From: Deltaproteobacteria bacterium
GTDB taxonomy: Bacteria > Desulfobacterota > Desulfarculia > Adiutricales > Adiutricaceae
Length of the DNA stretch: 6,467 nucleotides
Assembly: GCA_031279525.1 (NCBI GenBank)
Contig: JAITIH010000044.1
Span: 1-6,467 of the forward strand
Direction of reading: 5' to 3'
The stretch's first letter is position 1. Each line of letters starts with the position of its first letter. Under the pieces are notes generated by a model. It saw nothing but the letters and a program-made list of their open reading frames with translations. It did no database searches and was not told the DNA's origin. Made by a program: the position numbers and the translations under genes. Positions 1 through 4,758 of this stretch are shown here, one piece after another.

Positions 1-28
1 TCTTATCGAGGCTTGGGAATTGCGCCAT
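1..28 (-). CDS. 5' end of a minus-strand gene running off the window
   Basis: On the minus strand an ATG at 28-26 follows a strong ribosome binding site, GGAGGG (40-35), with a 6-base spacer. The reading frame then stays open to the edge and encodes MAQFPSLDK. Nine residues are too few to identify a product. The frame is also open upstream as far as a stop near 130, so the start rests on the ribosome binding site rather than on a nearby stop. The competing reading is that plus-strand frame 2 (2-46, ending IEAWELRHRLPSE then TAA) is the tail of a gene entering from the left. The ribosome binding site favours the minus-strand call, which would make this gene divergent from rsmB. Confidence 0.45.
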
Positions 29-174
29 AGGCTTCCCTCCGAATAAAAGGTCGTTTTTGCGATTCGCTGGCCAAAGGGCGACTGGGAACCCAAGCCGGTC
101 CAACGAGCCTAAGCGACCCGCGCTACGCTATGTACGTCTACGACGTCGTCGGCGACCGCTTTCCTTAGCCATTT

Positions 175-266
175 AGGTTTTTCGGAAAGGCTGGTCTTTG
201 ACATACTCATCGGCAATCCGGGAGAAAAGTTAAATATTTTTCGACGAAATTCAGGTTTTTTCGGAA
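175..266. repeat. Two-copy direct repeat AGGTTTTT(T)CGGAA
   Basis: AGGTTTTTCGGAA at 175-187 recurs as AGGTTTTTTCGGAA at 253-266. The copies differ only by one extra T and start 78 bases apart. The pair brackets the TTGACA at 198-203 and most of the AT-rich part of the divergent region, so paired regulator-binding sites are possible. The T-rich core also makes chance similarity plausible, and no known regulator motif is recognised. Confidence 0.35.
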
Positions 267-355
267 GATAGGTTAATTTATTTCTAGCCCTTAGTTCCGG
301 CCTTTGTTCGCTCCCAAGTTCAAGTCGGCGAATTAATTGGTAAAGCTCTTTGTGA

Positions 356-393
356 GCCCCTTAAGCCCCCTTAAAGGGGCGGGCGACTTTTTT
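356..393 (+). terminator. Terminator-like stem with T-tract in the rsmB leader
   Basis: GCCCC (365-369) pairs perfectly with GGGGC (376-380) around a six-base loop. An outer GCCC (356-359) pairs with GGGC (381-384) across a five-base bulge. Three bases later there is a run of six T (388-393). This fits a plus-strand intrinsic terminator, although the T-run is slightly detached from the stem. It lies 52 bases before the rsmB TTG. No plus-strand gene ends just upstream, so it may terminate a leader transcript or small RNA, act as an attenuator, or shield rsmB from read-through. Confidence 0.5.
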
Positions 394-434
394 AGACTTT
401 AGCTTTGGCCAAAAGCCTCGCCTAAAGGCTAAGT

Positions 435-448
435 GAGGGAGTCAATTG
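435..448 (+). promoter_or_regulatory. Ribosome binding site and TTG start of rsmB
   Basis: GAGGGA at 435-440 is followed after 5 bases by TTG (446-448). No ATG or GTG in this frame lies between here and ATG 503, and only the TTG start keeps the whole conserved N-terminal helix. A TTG start often means lower initiation efficiency. Two overlapping hairpins lie directly upstream (402-416 and 414-430); they share bases 414-416 and so cannot both form completely. Confidence 0.6.
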
Positions 449-1792
449 GTCAGAAAATCAAAAAAGCTTGACGACCCCCGGGGGGTGGCCTTCGAGGCCC
501 TTATGGACGTGGCCGGGGGCGAGTGGCTGGAGACGGCCCTGGCCAATCGGGCCTTTTTTTTATCCCAAAAGGACCTGGCCTTGGCCCGCGCTTTGGCTTA
601 CGCCTGCCTAAGGCACCAGAGCCGGCTGGACTTTTTGGTGGCCACCAAGCTATCTAAAAGACGGAACGACCAGAAGGTTTTAGTCATTTTGCGCCTGGGT
701 CTGGCTCAGATCCTCTTTTTCGACCGCTTAGGCGACCACGCCATCGTCTACAATATGGTGAGGTTAGCCGAGATCCACGTCCCGGGCCGCCAGGGCTTGG
801 TCAACGCTATCTTAAGGGATTTTTTGCGGGACCGGGAAGCCGTCTGGGGCTGGCCTCAGGAGTTGGACGGCCGGGAGGTCGACCCGTTAAAGCGGCTGTC
901 CGTCTTTTATAGCCATCCTTTGTGGCTGGTCGAGCGGCTGGTGGCCCAGTTGGGCTACCGCTCGGCCCGGGGGCTTTTAATCGCCAACAACCTGCCGGCC
1001 TCGCCCACCGTCAGGATTAACCCCCAAAGGACCAGTCGGGCCGAGCTAGCCGCGCGGCTGCCGTTTACGACCCGCGAGACGAAGTACTCCCCTTGGGGCC
1101 TGATTCCTGAGGCCTGGGCCGGCCTGCCGCGGGCTTGGCCAGGCTACGCGGAAGGCCATTTCGCCATCCAGGACGAAGCCTCCCAGATTTTAGGCCTTTT
1201 AGCCAAACCAGCTAAAACCATCCTGGACTGCTGCGCCGGCCAGGGCGGGAAAAGCCTGGCCTTAGCCGCCCTTTACCCGACCAGTCGGATCGTAGCCTTA
1301 GACCCTTGCTCAAGTCGGTTGACCCTCTTTAGGGAAGAGGTTAGGCGCCTAGGCTTAGGCGCTCGCCTGGAAATCCGCGAGTCCACCGTTCAGACCGCTA
1401 AATTGAAAGAGAAGTTTGGCTTGGTCGTGGTCGACGCCCCCTGCACGGGCTTAGGCGTCATCCGCCGTCGGCCCGACGTCAAATGGCTCAAGCGACTAGA
1501 TGCGCCGAGGCGGATGGGCGTGGTCCAGCGGGAGCTCGTCAAGGTGGCGGCCGCCAGCGTGGCCCCGGGCGGCCAGCTGATCTTCTCGTCCTGCTCCATC
1601 GCCGAAGAGGAGGGGCCGTGGGTCGTGGAGCGGCTTCTGGCCGAGGCCAAAGAATTTCGGGCTTTGGGGCGCGAGGAGATTCCGCCGGCCTTAAGGGAGC
1701 TGATGGTTGGGCCGGGCCAGCTGCGCCTGTGGCCGCACCTGCATGGGACGGACGGGTTCTTTTACGGGGTCATGACTAGAGGGGAGTCTTAA
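446..1792 (+). CDS. rsmB: 16S rRNA (cytosine-C5) methyltransferase RsmB (Fmu/Sun)
   Basis: RsmB uses S-adenosylmethionine to methylate C967 (E. coli numbering) of 16S rRNA in the cytoplasm. The 448 residues are a normal length. An N-terminal NusB-like helical domain (about 10-130) ends in the characteristic GLVNAILRDFLRD. A linker with SHPLWLVERL (156-165) leads to the Rossmann-fold methyltransferase. Motif I is ILDCCAGQGGKS (259-270), where the common form has APGGK. Motif IV is DAPCTG (330-335; Cys333 releases the product) and motif VI is SSCS (381-384; Cys383 is the nucleophile). The C-terminal motif is HGTDGFFY (433-440). The start is TTG, chosen because GAGGGA (435-440) sits 5 bases upstream and the next ATG (503) would cut into the conserved first helix. 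No def or fmt gene, its frequent partners, is visible nearby. Other RNA m5C methyltransferases such as RsmF lack the NusB-like domain, so RsmB is the best fit. Confidence 0.93.
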   Translation: MVRKSKKLDDPRGVAFEALMDVAGGEWLETALANRAFFLSQKDLALARALAYACLRHQSRLDFLVATKLSKRRNDQKVLVILRLGLAQILFFDRLGDHAIVYNMVRLAEIHVPGRQGLVNAILRDFLRDREAVWGWPQELDGREVDPLKRLSVFYSHPLWLVERLVAQLGYRSARGLLIANNLPASPTVRINPQRTSRAELAARLPFTTRETKYSPWGLIPEAWAGLPRAWPGYAEGHFAIQDEASQILGLLAKPAKTILDCCAGQGGKSLALAALYPTSRIVALDPCSSRLTLFREEVRRLGLGARLEIRESTVQTAKLKEKFGLVVVDAPCTGLGVIRRRPDVKWLKRLDAPRRMGVVQRELVKVAAASVAPGGQLIFSSCSIAEEEGPWVVERLLAEAKEFRALGREEIPPALRELMVGPGQLRLWPHLHGTDGFFYGVMTRGES

Positions 1793-1800
1793 GCCCCTGC

Positions 1801-1891
1801 GGCTTGGTCAGGGCCTTTTGGCCGGCTTTTGGGAAGGCCGGGGGCCTTAGGGCCTCGGCCAAGGGGTTGAGCCAAATTCCCTGGCCAAGCC
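1801..1891. repeat. Nested intergenic inverted repeat (extended hairpin)
   Basis: Outer arms GGCTTGGTCAGGG (1801-1813) and CCCTGGCCAAGCC (1879-1891) pair over 13 positions, 12 Watson-Crick and one U-G. Directly inside, CCTTTTGGCC (1814-1823) pairs with GGCCAAGGGG (1857-1866) over 10 positions with two U-G wobbles, leaving a 12-base bulge (1867-1878) on the 3' side. At the tip, AAGGCC (1834-1839) and GGCCTT (1843-1848) form a perfect 6-base stem with a GGG loop. The element starts 8 bases after the rsmB stop codon and fills most of the gap before the importer operon. It lacks a T-tract on either strand, so it is not a classical intrinsic terminator. It could be an mRNA 3'-end stabiliser, a leader structure for the operon, or a REP-like or miniature-element copy. 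Confidence 0.6.
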
Positions 1892-1897
1892 TTAAAA

Positions 1898-1903
1898 TAG
1901 AAT
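1898..1903 (+). promoter_or_regulatory. Possible -10 box for the ABC importer operon
   Basis: TAGAAT matches TATAAT at five of six positions in a short AT-rich stretch (1892-1912) between the inverted repeat and the first importer gene. No convincing -35 hexamer lies 16-18 bases upstream, where the sequence is part of the repeat's 3' arm. Initiation here would give a leader of roughly 20 bases, so the repeat would be outside the operon transcript. Confidence 0.25.
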
Positions 1904-1931
1904 AACAATAAAGGAAGCGAAGGAGAGGCGG

Positions 1932-2981
1932 ATGGCCAGATTGACGAATAATCGCCCGGCCGGCGGGCTAAGGCGCGGGCGGGGTAGCCGTTGGGCGATC
2001 TTTTTTCTGGCCTTAGGCGGTTTATCGTTAGCTTTAGGCGGCCAGGCTCAGGGTCAGTCTCAGGCCGTCAAGCCCTTAGATCCCCCCTTAAAGCTGCGGT
2101 TGGGGCTCCTTCCTATCGCCGATACCATCCTCTTGCACGTGGCCCAAGGCCAGGGGTATTTCGAAAAGCGCGGGCTTTTGGTGGAGCTGACCCCTTTTCA
2201 GAGCGCTTTGGAGAAAGACTCCGCGGTCATGGCCGGCCAGTTAGACGGCCATTTCTGCGAGATTAGCTCGGCCATGGTCCAAAGGGCCCAAGGGCGGCCC
2301 TATAAAATCGTGGCCACCACCTCTCACACCGAGCCGAACGAAAGGGTTTTTGGGATCGTCGCCAAGCCCAACTCGAAGGCTAAGTCCCTGGCCGACGTTA
2401 AGGGCCAGAGCCTAGGCGTGGCCCGCCAGACCATCGTGGACTTTCTGGCCGACGCGTTTTTGGCGAGAGCTGGGCTCCCCCAAGACTATTTCGAGCGGCG
2501 CGACGTCCGAAAGATTCCCCTGCGCCTCCAGACCCTCATCGCCGGGCGGCTGGATCTGTCCGTCTTTCCCGAGCCCTTATTGAGCATGGCCGAGAAAGCC
2601 GGCGGCGCCGTCCTAGTGGACGACCGGGACTTAGACATGCCTTTAGCCGCGGTGGCCCTAAAAGACGAGTTCGCCACCCCGGCCGCGGTCGAGGCCTTGA
2701 GGGCCGCCCTGGCCGAGGCCGTGGCCTACGCCAACGCCAATCCGGGGCCGATTAGGGAATTGATGCTCAGTAAGGGCTTAATCTCTAAAAGCCTCGCCGA
2801 GGGCTGGACCCCGCCGACCTACAATCCAGCCCATATCCCAGACCGGCTGCCGGACAAAGCCTTGTTCGAGGCCTACGTCGATTGGCTGGCTCGCAACGAC
2901 GTTTTGCGCCGGGCCGATTCCCCGGGCCCCTTGCGGCCGGCTCCCGAGTTCGCCGACTCCATTTACCAGGCGGGACGGTAA
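1932..2981 (+). CDS. NitT/TauT-type ABC importer, periplasmic substrate-binding protein
   Basis: This 349-residue protein is the solute receptor of the importer encoded with the next two genes. A basic N-region with several arginines (13-20) is followed by a hydrophobic stretch (about 21-36) and a likely signal peptidase I site near residues 38-41 (GGQAQGQ). There is no lipobox cysteine, so a soluble periplasmic protein is expected. The mature part opens with LKLRLGLLPIADTILLHVAQ, then GYFEKRGL (75-82), FQSALEKD (89-96) and AGQLDGHF (101-108), typical of the NMT1/SsuA-like fold. A second-lobe segment begins near SLADVKGQSLGV (152-163). This superfamily includes receptors for sulfonates, nitrate, thiamine precursors and riboflavin, and nothing seen here settles the ligand. 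AGGAG (1921-1925) lies 6 bases before the ATG. The ATPase gene follows after 4 bases, so co-transcription is expected. Confidence 0.85.
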   Translation: MARLTNNRPAGGLRRGRGSRWAIFFLALGGLSLALGGQAQGQSQAVKPLDPPLKLRLGLLPIADTILLHVAQGQGYFEKRGLLVELTPFQSALEKDSAVMAGQLDGHFCEISSAMVQRAQGRPYKIVATTSHTEPNERVFGIVAKPNSKAKSLADVKGQSLGVARQTIVDFLADAFLARAGLPQDYFERRDVRKIPLRLQTLIAGRLDLSVFPEPLLSMAEKAGGAVLVDDRDLDMPLAAVALKDEFATPAAVEALRAALAEAVAYANANPGPIRELMLSKGLISKSLAEGWTPPTYNPAHIPDRLPDKALFEAYVDWLARNDVLRRADSPGPLRPAPEFADSIYQAGR

Positions 2982-2985
2982 GGCC

Positions 2986-3750
2986 ATGGCCGGGGCGGCG
3001 GTCCGGGTCAGGGGTTTGGCCAAGAGTTTTGGGGCGACCCAGGTGTTGGCTGGGCTGGATTTCGACCTGGCCCCGGGCGAGTCCTTGTCCTTTCTGGGGG
3101 CCTCAGGCTGCGGCAAAACCACGGTTTTGCGGATTTTGGCCGGGGCTTGCCCTTTTGAGGCGGGCGAAGTGGCGGTGGGCCAGGGCCAGGCCGTTCGCTC
3201 CTTGGTCTCTCAAAATTTGGGCCTTTTTCCCTGGAAAACGGTTTTAGGCAATTTAACTCTCCCCCTAGACCTAGCCGAGGTCGACCCGGCCGAGAAAGCC
3301 CAAAGGGTCGAGGCGGCCTTAAGCGACTTAGGCCTTAAGGGTCTAGTCGACCGCTACCCGGGCCAGCTTTCCGGCGGCCAAAGGCAGCGTCTGGCCTTGG
3401 GCCGGGCCCTGGTGGCCCAGCCGGAGCTGCTTTTGTTGGACGAGCCGTTTTCGGCCCTAGACGCCCTAACCCGGGAGGCTTTGGGGATCCACCTGGCCCA
3501 GCTGTGGCGGCGGCTAGGCCTGACCATGATCATAGCCACCCACAGCGTGGAGGAGGCCGTCTTCTTGGGCCAGGTCATCGCGGTCCTAGGCGGCCAGCCG
3601 ACCAGGGCGGTCGCGGTTTTTCGAAACGATGGGCCTAAAACGGCCCAGGCTTTCACGGAGAGCCATTTTATGGAGTTGACGAGAAAGGTCCGCCTGGCCT
3701 TGGCCGAGGCCTGGGGCCCCTCGGCTAACCGGGTGGGGTCGCTCCAGTGA
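2986..3750 (+). CDS. NitT/TauT-type ABC importer, ATP-binding subunit
   Basis: This cytoplasmic ATPase is expected to dimerise and drive uptake through the permease encoded downstream. The 254 residues match the family's usual length. Every core motif is intact: Walker A GASGCGKT (38-45), the Q-loop glutamine in SQNLGLFPW (Q76), signature LSGGQ (128-132), Walker B ending in LLLLDEP (148-154), D-loop SALD (156-159) and the switch histidine in ATHSVEEA (H186). FPWKTVLGNL after the Q-loop is typical of the SsuB/TauB/NrtD group. The ATG lies 4 bases after the binding-protein stop codon. The only visible ribosome binding site is a weak TAAGG that overlaps that stop (2979-2983), so translational coupling is likely. 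The final GTGA overlaps the permease start. It is probably an active ATPase; the substrate is unknown. Confidence 0.92.
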   Translation: MAGAAVRVRGLAKSFGATQVLAGLDFDLAPGESLSFLGASGCGKTTVLRILAGACPFEAGEVAVGQGQAVRSLVSQNLGLFPWKTVLGNLTLPLDLAEVDPAEKAQRVEAALSDLGLKGLVDRYPGQLSGGQRQRLALGRALVAQPELLLLDEPFSALDALTREALGIHLAQLWRRLGLTMIIATHSVEEAVFLGQVIAVLGGQPTRAVAVFRNDGPKTAQAFTESHFMELTRKVRLALAEAWGPSANRVGSLQ

Positions 3751-4502
3751 AGGTTCGGGGGGCGGTGGCCTTTTTGGCTTTTTTGGGCCTGTGGGAGGCG
3801 GTGGCCCTGTTCGTCGGCGATCAGATCCTGCCGACCCCTGGGGCGGTGGGCGCCGACTTTTGGCTCCGGTTGGGCCAGAAAAAGTTTTACGTCCACCTAG
3901 GGACCAGCTTCTACCGGGCCACGGCCGGTTTTTTCCTAGGCTTAGGCCTGGCCATCCCCCTTGGCTGGGCCATGGGCCGGCTTAAAAAGCTCGACGACTT
4001 TTTGGCCCCGCTTCTCTTTCTGACCTACCCCGTGCCCAAGGTCTTATTCTTGCCGGTCCTTTTGGTGGCCTTAGGCCTGGGGGAGGCCCCCAAGATCGTC
4101 TTGGTGGCCGTGACCGTGGGCTACCAGGTCCTAGTGGTGACCCGGGACAGCGTCGTCAACCTGGACAAATCCTACTGGGAAGCCTTCGAGGCCATGTGGC
4201 CGGAAAAGAGGCCGGCCATGGCCAAGTCCCTGGCCCTGACCCGCCACGTCCTCTGGCCGGCCTGTCTGCCCGCCGTGGCCACGGCCATGCGTCTGGCCTC
4301 GGGCACCGCGGTCTCGGTTCTTTTCATGGCCGAGTCCTTCGCCACGGACTTAGGTTTGGGTTTTTTAATCGTCGACGCCTGGGGCAACCTGGACCTGCCC
4401 AGGATGTTTTCCGGGATCTTGGCCATGGGGCTGTTGGGAGGTTTTTTTTACCTCTTGGCCAATTTCACGGAAAAAACGCTCTGCCCTTGGGCGAAGGCCT
4501 AA
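3747..4502 (+). CDS. NitT/TauT-type ABC importer, permease subunit
   Basis: This inner-membrane channel subunit of 251 residues belongs to the BPD_transp_1 (SsuC/TauC-like) group and is expected to act as a homodimer. Predicted membrane segments are near 5-23, 57-77, 86-110, 115-132, 174-196 and 222-240. The opening LPTPGAV (28-34) and the block MRLASGTAVSVLFMAESFAT (181-200) are family hallmarks. The ATPase-docking EAA loop lies at about 143-175. It is unusual: from the Tyr-Trp-Glu start (143-145) to the conserved proline before ACLP (P171) it appears about seven residues longer than I expect, and the usual glycine is missing. The start is GTG at 3747, overlapping the ATPase stop in GTGA, so translation is coupled. 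No ATG start near this position competes. A minus-strand terminator begins at its stop codon. Confidence 0.88.
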   Translation: MKVRGAVAFLAFLGLWEAVALFVGDQILPTPGAVGADFWLRLGQKKFYVHLGTSFYRATAGFFLGLGLAIPLGWAMGRLKKLDDFLAPLLFLTYPVPKVLFLPVLLVALGLGEAPKIVLVAVTVGYQVLVVTRDSVVNLDKSYWEAFEAMWPEKRPAMAKSLALTRHVLWPACLPAVATAMRLASGTAVSVLFMAESFATDLGLGFLIVDAWGNLDLPRMFSGILAMGLLGGFFYLLANFTEKTLCPWAKA

Positions 4503-4525
4503 AAAAGCCCGGCTAAGAGCCGAGC
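4501..4525 (-). terminator. Intrinsic terminator reading leftward toward the importer operon
   Basis: Read on the minus strand, GCTCGGCT (4525-4518) pairs with AGCCGGGC (4514-4507) around a CTT loop: 8 base pairs including one U-G. Six T follow at once (4506-4501), overlapping the permease stop codon. On the plus strand the same stem has a C-A mismatch and no T-run follows it, so it is oriented to stop leftward transcription. It lies 234 bases beyond the transposase stop codon and would limit antisense transcripts entering the permease gene. Confidence 0.7.
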
Positions 4526-4526
4526 C

Positions 4527-4571
4527 TCGCTTAAAAGCTTAAGTCAGAGCTAGCCGAAGAGCGATTTTTTT
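4527..4571 (+). terminator. Possible terminator of the importer operon
   Basis: TCGCT (4527-4531) can pair with AGCGA (4560-4564), which is followed directly by seven T (4565-4571). The enclosed 28 bases are long for a terminator loop but contain AGCT (4536-4539) and AGCT (4548-4551), which can close an inner helix. A competing pairing joins CGGCTA (4510-4515) with TAGCCG (4551-4556). The T-tract and position are right, but the stem is weak. Confidence 0.35.
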
Positions 4572-4758
4572 GTCAAAATCATTATATATAATTAAGTTTA
4601 ATATAATGTCGTAAAGCTGGGCAAAGGCTTATATCGGCAGTCCTTTTTTAAGTAATTCGCTTATGGCCATAAATATCCCGCGATTAATCAGAACTTCCCA
4701 AGCCTAGGGAATAAAATTCAATAAAATCAGCATGTTACTCAAACGTCATTGATTTTCG
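4572..4758. other. AT-rich convergent intergenic stretch, probably holding one end of the insertion sequence
   Basis: No gene is seen here. It contains a perfect palindrome ATTATATATAAT (4581-4592), a stem TTCCC/GGGAA (4695-4699 and 4707-4711) enclosing CCTAGG, and a tandem near-repeat AATAAAATTC/AATAAAATCA (about 4710-4729). AAACGT (4741-4746) and ACGTTT (4764-4769) flank the transposase stop codon as a short inverted repeat. The inner end of the insertion sequence should lie here, but its terminal inverted repeat cannot be identified because the partner end is outside the window. Confidence 0.45.

Larger units (their letters stand above)
29..445. other. Non-coding divergent intergenic region upstream of rsmB
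   Basis: These 417 bases hold no convincing gene. The left part (29-170) is GC-rich and contains a perfect 10-base palindrome at 140-149. The middle (200-300) is AT-rich and would suit promoters for both flanking genes. A perfect TTGACA (198-203) has no good -10 hexamer 16-18 bases downstream; CATACT (202-207) preceded by TGA could be an extended -10 but is weak. A hairpin pairs GACC and CTTTCC (154-157, 159-164) with GGAAAG and GGTC (184-189, 193-196) around a small internal loop. TTTCG-A-CGAAA (239-249) is a short odd-centred palindrome. The stretch 350-430 has three further hairpins. No tRNA, rRNA or known riboswitch was recognised. Confidence 0.5.

Noticed and set aside
10..96. Inverted repeat GGCTTGGG (10-17) and CCCAAGCC (89-96).
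   Set aside because: Eight bases with a loop of over 70 bases are easily explained by chance, and one arm would lie inside the probable minus-strand coding sequence.
31..168. Plus-strand open frame of 46 codons, stop included, ending in a protein-like peptide (YAMYVYDVVGDRFP).
   Set aside because: It follows an in-frame TAG at 28-30. Its only ATG (130) leaves 12 codons and has no good ribosome binding site. The tail looks protein-like and could be a gene remnant, but nothing supports a homologue.
319..327. GTTCAAGTC, which matches the tRNA T-loop consensus.
   Set aside because: The flanking bases do not form the T stem, and no D arm, anticodon arm or acceptor stem surrounds it.
1390..1779. 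Open frames overlapping rsmB on both strands, and similar ones over the importer and transposase genes.
   Set aside because: They are low-complexity shadow frames (rich in Arg, Gly, Pro or Ser) within well-identified genes and lack ribosome binding sites or recognisable domains.
1793..1931. A TPP or other riboswitch upstream of the binding protein, suggested by the NMT1/THI5-like fold.
   Set aside because: No recognisable TPP-box sequence is present, and the pairing seen (1801-1891) does not match a known riboswitch layout.
1968..1999. Twin-arginine (Tat) export signal on the binding protein.
   Set aside because: The paired arginines are not followed by the Tat consensus residues; an ordinary Sec signal fits better.
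4172..4230. A compensated frameshift in the permease gene as the cause of the odd EAA loop.
   Set aside because: Family residues before and after are in one frame with no stop, and the adjacent similar units point to a small in-frame duplication.
4581..4607. Two TATAAT hexamers (4587-4592 and 4602-4607) and one on the minus strand.
   Set aside because: No -35 box lies at a usable distance, no gene lies downstream on the plus strand, and the tract is simply AT-rich.
4695..4705. TTCCCAAGCCT, shared with the minus strand at 19-9, as a possible dispersed repeat or insertion-sequence end.
   Set aside because: Several 11-base matches are expected by chance in a window of this size, and similarity stops at the edges of the word.
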